A DNA stretch of 38,805 nt, from assembly GCA_016932895.1 (NCBI GenBank), contig JAFGCA010000725.1, forward strand, positions 1 to 38,805. The letters run 5' to 3'. The stretch comes from Sedimentisphaerales bacterium. Lineage in GTDB: Bacteria > Planctomycetota > Phycisphaerae > Sedimentisphaerales > SG8-4. The notes beneath the pieces were generated by a model. It was not told the origin of the DNA, ran no database searches, and worked only from the letters and a program-made list of their open reading frames with translations. Of the stretch, positions 24,299-31,081 are shown piece by piece (the stretch's first letter is position 1; each line of letters begins with the position of its first letter). The position numbers and the translations under genes are program-made.

Positions 24299-25209
24299 CG
24301 ACACGCAGACGTTTGCCTACGACCGAGAAGCGTAATCCGAAGAGCGCGGATATCGATACGTTGTCCACGCGCCGGATTGTCGAATTGATCAATTCCGAGG
24401 ACCGGACCGTGCCGCAGGCGGTGGCGACGCAGAGCGAGCCGATGGCGGCGGCCGTCGATCTGATCGTGGAGCGCTTCCGGCGGGGCGGGCGGCTCTTCTA
24501 CGTCGGCGCGGGCACGAGCGGCCGGCTCGGCGTCCTCGACGCCTCCGAATGTCCCCCGACCTTCGGGGTGCGGCCCACGCTCGTGCAGGGCATCATCGCC
24601 GGCGGACGCGGCGCCCTGGTGCGCTCGGCCGAGGGGGCCGAGGATTTTCCGGCCGACGGGGCGGCCGCCATCGATAAGAAACGCGTCACCGAGAAAGACG
24701 TGGTTGCCGGTCTGGCCGCCTGCGGCATGACGCCGTACGTGCGCGGCGCGCTGCGCCGGGCCCGCGCGATCGGGGCCGGGACCATCTTCGTCACCTGCGC
24801 CCCCGAGGCCCTGCGGTCCGTGCGGGTCGACGTGGTCATCAATCCCGTGGTCGGCCCCGAAGTCATCACCGGCTCGACGCGGATGAAGGCGGGCACCGCC
24901 ACCAAGCTCGTGCTCAATACCCTCACCACCGGCGCCATGATCAAGCTGGGCAAAGTCTACGGCAACCTCATGGTCGATCTGCGCGCGACCAACGAGAAGC
25001 TGCGCGACCGGTCCATTCGCATCGTCATGACCGTCACGGGCCTGTCGCGACAGCGAGCCCGCGCCCTGCTGCGGCGGGCTGAAGGCAAAGTCAAAGCGGC
25101 CGTCGTCATGCATTTTCGCGGCGTGGACCTCCAGGGGGCGCTGGCGATACTGGCCGAGCACGACCAGATGCTGCGACCGGCTATTGCGGAGGCGACGAAA
25201 TCGGTATGA
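24295..25209 (+). CDS. murQ: N-acetylmuramic acid 6-phosphate etherase
   Basis: A 304-residue SIS-domain lyase that splits the D-lactyl ether of MurNAc-6-phosphate, giving GlcNAc-6-phosphate and lactate in the cytoplasm. The N-terminal TTEKRNPKSADIDTLSTRRI motif and the SIS motif YVGAGTSGRLGVLDASECPPTFG are intact; Glu85 in DASEC corresponds to the catalytic Glu of E. coli MurQ. GPEVITGSTRMKAGTATKL is the second phosphate-binding loop. The ATG overlaps the anmK stop as ATGA, and its own stop overlaps the next gene in the same way. GlcNAc-6-P deacetylase and deaminase genes are not in the window. Confidence 0.96.
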   Translation: MTTRRRLPTTEKRNPKSADIDTLSTRRIVELINSEDRTVPQAVATQSEPMAAAVDLIVERFRRGGRLFYVGAGTSGRLGVLDASECPPTFGVRPTLVQGIIAGGRGALVRSAEGAEDFPADGAAAIDKKRVTEKDVVAGLAACGMTPYVRGALRRARAIGAGTIFVTCAPEALRSVRVDVVINPVVGPEVITGSTRMKAGTATKLVLNTLTTGAMIKLGKVYGNLMVDLRATNEKLRDRSIRIVMTVTGLSRQRARALLRRAEGKVKAAVVMHFRGVDLQGALAILAEHDQMLRPAIAEATKSV

Positions 25210-27425
25210 CCCGGACAGACAAACGGTCCCTGTGTTTTGTGCGATGGATGCTTCTCTGCATGCTGGCGACCTTCTGCATCGCTTGCCCGGCGCCGGCGCA
25301 GGAGCCCGCGTTGTTTGCCGAATTCGTGGCATCATGTCCCTTGGATTTGCAGGCCAAGGCCCGCGCCGTGTGGGACGCGCTGGAGTCGGTGGAACCGTCC
25401 GAGACGCCCGATGTCACCGGGGCGGAGATCTCCGATAACGACCTTTTCGCTTCTGTCACCGGGCCCGGGAAAGATGCGGCCTTGGCGCGGTTGAACGAGC
25501 TGCGTGCGCAACTGGCCGCGGCTCGCGCCGAGCGCGATGAAGCTCTGCGGGCCCACGCCAAATGGGACACGTTCGCCGAGCGTCTTGAGAGCCTCGATGG
25601 CATGGGGGCCGTCTACCTGCGTTCGCTGCGGGTCGTCCACCAGCACGAGGCCCGTCTCGAAGACGCTCGCCGGCACGTTGCTTCGCTGGAGAAGGAAATC
25701 CAGTCGTGCCGCGTCGACGCTGCGCTCGGTGCGATCGCGCGGAACTTCACGGGGCGGGACTGGCTGGTGATCGTTGTCTACCTGATCCTGACGACCGTCC
25801 TGGGCGGACTGCTCGCGGGCAAGCAGGCCTCGATGAAGGACTTTTTCCTGGGCGGTCGCAAGCTGCCCTGGCCCGCCGTCTGCGGCTCGATTATCGCCAC
25901 CGAGCTCTCGGCCGCCACCTTCTTGATCGCGCCGGCCCTGGTCTTCTCCGCCGGCGGTGACATGACCTATATCCAGCTTGCCGTCGGGACGATCCTGGCG
26001 CGTTTCGTCATCGGCTACTTCTTCATTCCCGTGTACTACGAGCGGGAGATCTATTCGCCGTACGAGTACATGGGCCGGCAGTTGGGCCCGCGCGTCCGCA
26101 ATGTCACGACCGGCCTGTTCATGATCGGCGGCATCCTCGCCCAGGGCGCCCGCGTCTACATCGCCGCCAAGGCCCTCCAGGTTGTCACCGGCACGGATGT
26201 CACCACCTCGATCGTCATCATCGGCGCCGTCTCCATCGGCTGGACCGTCATGGGCGGCATCACGACCGTCGTGTGGACCGATGCGATTCAGTTCCTGCTC
26301 TTTGTTTTCGGGGCCGTCGCGGCCGTGGTGTTCGCCGCGGCCACCATCGACGGGGGCTTGGCCGCCATCGTTTCCGAGGCCTACCACGCCGGCAAGCTGC
26401 GGGCCGTGAACCTCAACTTCAACCCCAGGGAAGCCTATACCCTCTGGTGCGGGCTGATCGGCTTTAGCTTCCTGACGTTGTCCTCGCACGGGACCGACCA
26501 GCTTCTGGTGCAACGGTTGTTCACCTGCAAGAGCCAGCATCACGCCCGCCGGGCCATCGTCTGGTCCGGCCTGTCCCAGGTGCTGACGTATCTGCTGCTC
26601 TTCGTTGGCGCGGCGGTCTTCGTCTACTATCGGCACGTCCCGCTGACGGCGCCGGAGCAGGTCATCGTCAATGCCGACTCCATGAAGGTCTTCGCGGTCT
26701 ACATCGTCGACGTGATGCCGCCGCTGCTGTCGGGGCTGCTTATGGCCGCGATCTTCGCCGCCGCCATCTCCACACTCGATTCCCTCCTGGCTGCTTTGTC
26801 ACAATCCACGATTTCCATTTTCTACAAGCCATTTCTCAAGCCCGAGGCCTCCGACCGCCACTACGTGCGGGCCTCCCGCGTGATCGTCCTGATCTGGGGC
26901 GTTCTGCTGACCGCCTTCGCCATCTACTGCGACGTCCTGGCCCGCTCGTACGCCGACCTGATCCAGTTCGCCCTGGCCATGGCCGCCTACACCTACGGCG
27001 GCCTGCTGGGCGTGTTCCTGCTGGCCTTCCTGCCCACCCGGCGGGACGACCTGGGCCTGATGTGGGGCGTGCCGCTCTCGATGCTGACGGTCTTCGCCCT
27101 GAGCTGGCACCAGCCGGTCCCGCAGGGGATCGTCCTGATCGCCGGGGCGATCCTGCTCGTGCAGGCCTTTCGGCGGCTCCGGGAACACCCCGCGAAGATC
27201 CTCTATGTCGGCCTGGCCGTGCTCGTGGTCTGGCTGATCAGCATGGCCGTCGTCGGCACCACGCCCGAAGGCCGGCCCGTCTATATCACCCTGGCCTGGC
27301 CCTGGCATTTCCCCATTGGAACCGCCATGACCCTCGTCATCGGTTATCTGGTCGGCAACCCCCGCCCCGCCCAATCGCAGCGGGACCCAGCCGGCAGCTC
27401 CGAGCGTGAGCCTGCCGACGCCTAA
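25206..27425 (+). CDS. SSS-family symporter with N-terminal periplasmic-type extension
   Basis: A 739-residue protein beginning at an ATGA overlap with murQ. Residues 1-30 form a signal peptide (cleavage near PAPAQ-E). Residues about 31-175 are hydrophilic and include a coiled-coil-rich segment (LNELRAQLAAARAERDEALR, and later HEARLEDARRHVASLEKEIQ). A complete SSS transporter follows from about residue 183 (DWLVIVVYLILTTVLGG), with DFFLGGRKLPWPAVCGSIIATELSAATFL (TM1) and LLMAAIFAAAISTLDSLLAALS (TM8, sodium-site Ser/Thr). Ordinary SSS proteins are 480-560 residues, so the front 180 residues are an addition, perhaps a partner-binding or substrate-capture module outside the membrane. Substrate is probably a peptidoglycan-derived sugar by context. 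Confidence 0.9.
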   Translation: MTRTDKRSLCFVRWMLLCMLATFCIACPAPAQEPALFAEFVASCPLDLQAKARAVWDALESVEPSETPDVTGAEISDNDLFASVTGPGKDAALARLNELRAQLAAARAERDEALRAHAKWDTFAERLESLDGMGAVYLRSLRVVHQHEARLEDARRHVASLEKEIQSCRVDAALGAIARNFTGRDWLVIVVYLILTTVLGGLLAGKQASMKDFFLGGRKLPWPAVCGSIIATELSAATFLIAPALVFSAGGDMTYIQLAVGTILARFVIGYFFIPVYYEREIYSPYEYMGRQLGPRVRNVTTGLFMIGGILAQGARVYIAAKALQVVTGTDVTTSIVIIGAVSIGWTVMGGITTVVWTDAIQFLLFVFGAVAAVVFAAATIDGGLAAIVSEAYHAGKLRAVNLNFNPREAYTLWCGLIGFSFLTLSSHGTDQLLVQRLFTCKSQHHARRAIVWSGLSQVLTYLLLFVGAAVFVYYRHVPLTAPEQVIVNADSMKVFAVYIVDVMPPLLSGLLMAAIFAAAISTLDSLLAALSQSTISIFYKPFLKPEASDRHYVRASRVIVLIWGVLLTAFAIYCDVLARSYADLIQFALAMAAYTYGGLLGVFLLAFLPTRRDDLGLMWGVPLSMLTVFALSWHQPVPQGIVLIAGAILLVQAFRRLREHPAKILYVGLAVLVVWLISMAVVGTTPEGRPVYITLAWPWHFPIGTAMTLVIGYLVGNPRPAQSQRDPAGSSEREPADA

Positions 27426-27450
27426 AGCCCCGGCCCCGGCCTTCCAGCCC

Positions 27451-27516
27451 TGCGCGTACATATGCGCACTCGTGTCGAATCCGCAGAAGCTTGCCGATGG
27501 GCAACTCGTTGCCCAT
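27451..27516. promoter_or_regulatory. Two dyad elements between the transporter and the sulfatases
   Basis: TGCGCGTACATATGCGCA (27451-27468) is an 18-base near-perfect dyad with one mismatched pair, and ATGGGCAA-CTCG-TTGCCCAT (27497-27516) is a perfect eight-pair stem with a CTCG tetraloop. The hairpin is not followed by a T-run. They lie 26 and 72 bases after the symporter stop and could be an operator and a transcript end, respectively. Nothing else was found in 27426-27642 apart from a possible promoter. Confidence 0.4.
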
Positions 27517-27549
27517 GCTGAGTTTGGAGACCGCGAGAGTTGATCCCCC

Positions 27550-27576
27550 TTGACAGGAACTCGGGAATCGTAGAAG
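27550..27576 (+). promoter_or_regulatory. Weak candidate promoter of the first sulfatase gene
   Basis: TTGACA (27550-27555) is followed by TAGAAG (27571-27576) with a 15-base gap, shorter than the ideal 17. The same pair of hexamers (spacing 17) precedes the C69 gene at 4070. Confidence 0.25.
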
Positions 27577-27642
27577 AACGAGATGATAAACTCGGCAGAG
27601 AAGGACCTTGGTAGGCGACAACCACATTGGAGATGAGCACCT

Positions 27643-29466
27643 ATGAATCGGCGCTACTTCTTGAAGCTTGCAGGCCTGGCTGGTTGTGGCTTTCTTTCGG
27701 AATGCACGAGCCAGACAACTCGTCTAAGCGAAAAAGCCGACCGACCCAATGTCGTTTTGATCATGACGGATGATCAGGGCTACGGCGACCTCCGGTGTCA
27801 TGGTAATCCCATCATAAAGACCCCCAACCTCGATGCCCTCCACTCGGAAAGCGTGCGATTCACCAACTTCCACGTCAATGCGTTCTGCTCTCCCACTCGT
27901 GCTTCCCTGCTGACCGGTCGTATGTCCGACCGAACCCACGTCCGCACCACCGTTTACAGCCGGAACCATCTGAATCGTGATGAGACAACCATGGCCGAGT
28001 TTTTCAAGGCCACAGGCTACCGGACGGGACATTTCGGGAAATGGCATTTAGGCCGAAATTACCCGTATCGGCCGATTGACCGCGGTTTCGATCGATGGGT
28101 AGGACACGGAGACGGAGGAACCGGTACCTCGAGTGACTACTGGGGTAACGACAAAATGAATGATACCTACTGGCGCAACGGCAAGTGGGAAGAATTCTCC
28201 GGCTTCTGCACGGACATCTACTTCGATGAAGCGATGAAGTCCATTACCGAGACGAGGGACAAGCCCTTCTTCGTGTATCTGGCCACCAATATTCCGCACA
28301 GTCCGTGGAATGTGCCAGAGGCATGGAGGCGGCCGTACGAACGTGAAGGGACGTTGCCTGCCAGGACGGTGGATTTCTACGCCACGATATCACGCTTTGA
28401 TTACAATCTGGGGCGATTGCGAAAGTCCCTTGCCGAGAGAGAATTGGACGAAAACACCATTCTCATTTACCTGACCGACAACGGCACATCAGGCGGGGAC
28501 AAAGTGTTCAATGCGGGTATGCGCGGAAAGAAAGGTTCCGTGTACGAAGGGGGTCACCGCGTGCCGTGTTTCGTTCATTGGCCGGCAGGCGGGATCCATA
28601 ACGGCGTGGATATCGATCGTCTCGCCAATCATTTTGATCTGCTGCCGACCCTGGTCGAATTGTGTTCGCTCGAGACTCCCACTCGCGGCCATCTCCAATT
28701 CGATGGGACGAGCCTGGCGCCGTTGATGAAAGACGTCAACGCCGACTGGCCGGACCGAACGGTCTTCATGCACGTGCAGAACGTTATGGAAACACCCGTC
28801 AAGGGGAAGAACTCGCTCGTGATGACGGAGAAATGGCGGCTGATCAATGGCGAGCAACTCTACGATATAAAGACCGATCCCGGCCAGAAACAAAACATCG
28901 CCGATGAGCACCCTGAGGTGGTTGCGAAGCTGAGACAACGGTACGAGCGGCACTGGGTTGAACTCGATATGGGCTCTCATCCTTATCCTCGCCCCATCAT
29001 TGGATCCGGATTCGAGGAGGAGACGTGGCTGGCTCCCGATGGGTGGATTCGGGACAAGGCCGGCCCTCAGACATGGGACCAGAGTCATATTCGTTCGGCG
29101 TCAAATAACAGCGGTTTCTGGCCCGTTGAAATAGCCGGTGACGGTCGTTATCGATTCGATGTACGACGGTGGCCCAAAGAGTTGGACCATCCGATCAACG
29201 CCTCACTGCCGGCTGCGGAGACGGGTGATATCGATTCACAAGGTCGGCCCGTCCGGCCGGGAGAGGGCAAGGCCATCCCTGCCGAGAGAGTCCAATTGGT
29301 GGTCGGTACAGCAGAGATGGAGAAGACGATAGGCCCGAACGATGCAAGGGCGACATTTGAGGTGAAATTGCACGCAGGTCCCGTAGACGTTCGCGCATGG
29401 CTGATCGACGCCAAAGGCGGCAAACGTGGAGCGTATTACATCTACGCAAAAAAGACATCCGGGTAA
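27643..29466 (+). CDS. Type I (formylglycine) sulfatase 1, exported by Tat
   Basis: A 607-residue sulfatase. The N-terminus MNRRYFLKLAGLAGCGFLSEC is a twin-arginine signal with Cys21 in a lipobox-like site (Glu at -1 is atypical). The sulfatase signature is CSPTRASLLTGR at 82-93, where Cys82 would be converted to formylglycine; metal ligands appear in MTDDQGYGD (41-49) and YLTDNGTSGG. HFGKWHLG carries the expected Lys and His. After the core, about 160 residues (from about 450) form a C-terminal extension with a DGRYRFDVRRWP beta-rich segment. It would remove sulfate from a polysaccharide outside the cytoplasm. The substrate is not predictable. It is 66 bases from the second sulfatase. Confidence 0.93.
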   Translation: MNRRYFLKLAGLAGCGFLSECTSQTTRLSEKADRPNVVLIMTDDQGYGDLRCHGNPIIKTPNLDALHSESVRFTNFHVNAFCSPTRASLLTGRMSDRTHVRTTVYSRNHLNRDETTMAEFFKATGYRTGHFGKWHLGRNYPYRPIDRGFDRWVGHGDGGTGTSSDYWGNDKMNDTYWRNGKWEEFSGFCTDIYFDEAMKSITETRDKPFFVYLATNIPHSPWNVPEAWRRPYEREGTLPARTVDFYATISRFDYNLGRLRKSLAERELDENTILIYLTDNGTSGGDKVFNAGMRGKKGSVYEGGHRVPCFVHWPAGGIHNGVDIDRLANHFDLLPTLVELCSLETPTRGHLQFDGTSLAPLMKDVNADWPDRTVFMHVQNVMETPVKGKNSLVMTEKWRLINGEQLYDIKTDPGQKQNIADEHPEVVAKLRQRYERHWVELDMGSHPYPRPIIGSGFEEETWLAPDGWIRDKAGPQTWDQSHIRSASNNSGFWPVEIAGDGRYRFDVRRWPKELDHPINASLPAAETGDIDSQGRPVRPGEGKAIPAERVQLVVGTAEMEKTIGPNDARATFEVKLHAGPVDVRAWLIDAKGGKRGAYYIYAKKTSG

Positions 29467-29532
29467 AACAAGGTTGGGGGGACGAACGACCTGTCCGCCA
29501 CAATACGAAACGGAATTGAAAGAGAGTGCCAA

Positions 29533-31053
29533 ATGAATCGAAGACGATTTCTGAAACTGGCGAGCCTGGTTGGCTGCGGAGTTTTCTCGGGATGCATGAC
29601 CCGGGCTGCTCGTCGAACGGCAAAAGCCGAGAGACCCAATGTCCTGTTCATTCTTATCGATGACATGGGATGGAAGGACATCGGCTGCGCCGGGAGCAGC
29701 TATTATGAAACGCCGCATATCGACCAACTGGCCTCGGAAGGAATGCGTTTCCTGAACGCGTATTCGGCGGCTCCCGTGTGCACTCCATCCCGGGGCGCCA
29801 TTTTCTCCGGGAAGTATCCGGCACGAACGCAACTGACAACGGTCTTCAACGGTCCGGCCGGACCGGACGACCAGCTTCACGACAGGAGCAAGTATCGGGG
29901 GGACCGGGATCAGTACTTCGAAGCGCGTCATCGCCATGCCTTGCCGAGAAGAGAGGTCATTGCGCCCCAGGCGCTTGCTCAGGCAGGGTACAGAACCGCC
30001 TTTTTCGGAAAGTGGCATATTGGTGAATGCCCGGACTACTACCCCGAGGATCGTGGTTTCCACGTGGCCAAAGGATATCGAACGCAACAACATGGCAAAA
30101 GAAGCCATTGGATGAAGGGCTTCCAAAATGCCGCCAACCTGGACGATGCCGACGAGGACGCCTATGTGGCGGAAGTGCTGACCGCCGAATGCATCGACTT
30201 CATCAAGGCGAACAAGGACAAGCCCTGGCTGGCGGTTCTCTCACATTACCTGGTTCACTCCCCCATCGAGCCCAAGCCCGACAAACTGGCCCGTTACAGA
30301 AACAAGCCGACCACCGATCAGAACAATCCCGGATACGCGGCCATGGTTGAATCCGTAGATGACAGTGTCGGTCGTCTACTCCAAACCATCAGGGAACTGG
30401 GTCTGGAGGAGAATACCCTGGTGATATTCACGTCGGACAACGGAGGACTCACTCCGAGGAACACCTCAAACTATCCCCTCATGGGAGGCAAGAGCTTTCC
30501 GTTTGAGGCGGGCATGAAGGTCCCATTTATCGTGAAGTGGCCGGGTAAAATCAAGCCGGGCACCTCGGAGCAACGCGTCATTGGCATGGATATCTATCCC
30601 ACGATGCTGGGAGCGGCCGGTCTGCCGTTGCGCCCGGAGCAACATGTCGACGGACTGGATCTGATGCCTGTGTTGACACAGGACGCGACGTTGAAGCGGC
30701 GCCCGATTGTCTTTTATTTCCCCCACTACACGCACGCAACCGGGCCGTTTTCCGCCCTCATTGAGGACGACTGGAAACTGATACGGTTCTACAATGATGA
30801 GCACGGCGCCTATCTGCTTTATAACCTGGCCGTCGATCCCGAGGAGCAGAACAACCTGGCAGCTACCAACGTGCAGATGCGAAGCAAGCTGAGCCGCCGC
30901 CTGGATACTCTGTTGCGAGAAATGAAGGCAGAAATGCCCACGATAAACCCCGCCTTCGATCCCAACAAAAGATCAAGACGGCAGAACCTCGAGACTACGA
31001 AGACCCTTGCCGAAAAGGAACGTCGCATGTTTGAAGCGCGCCTGAGACAATAA
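29533..31053 (+). CDS. Type I (formylglycine) sulfatase 2, exported by Tat
   Basis: A 506-residue sulfatase with a nearly identical N-terminus, MNRRRFLKLASLVGCGVFSGC, a twin-arginine signal with a better lipobox (VFSG-C21). The signature is CTPSRGAIFSGK (83-94), with Cys83 as the formylglycine precursor; the last part differs from the canonical TGR. LIDDMGWKD (41-49), FFGKWHIGECPDYYP and IFTSDNGG supply metal and sulfate contacts. There is no C-terminal extension like that of sulfatase 1, so the two differ outside the core and probably act on different sulfate positions. The start is preceded by AAGAGAG. It ends 29 bases before the stop of a convergent minus-strand gene. Confidence 0.93.
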   Translation: MNRRRFLKLASLVGCGVFSGCMTRAARRTAKAERPNVLFILIDDMGWKDIGCAGSSYYETPHIDQLASEGMRFLNAYSAAPVCTPSRGAIFSGKYPARTQLTTVFNGPAGPDDQLHDRSKYRGDRDQYFEARHRHALPRREVIAPQALAQAGYRTAFFGKWHIGECPDYYPEDRGFHVAKGYRTQQHGKRSHWMKGFQNAANLDDADEDAYVAEVLTAECIDFIKANKDKPWLAVLSHYLVHSPIEPKPDKLARYRNKPTTDQNNPGYAAMVESVDDSVGRLLQTIRELGLEENTLVIFTSDNGGLTPRNTSNYPLMGGKSFPFEAGMKVPFIVKWPGKIKPGTSEQRVIGMDIYPTMLGAAGLPLRPEQHVDGLDLMPVLTQDATLKRRPIVFYFPHYTHATGPFSALIEDDWKLIRFYNDEHGAYLLYNLAVDPEEQNNLAATNVQMRSKLSRRLDTLLREMKAEMPTINPAFDPNKRSRRQNLETTKTLAEKERRMFEARLRQ

Positions 31054-31081
31054 CTACGGATCACGCTCGTTCAGGCATGAG

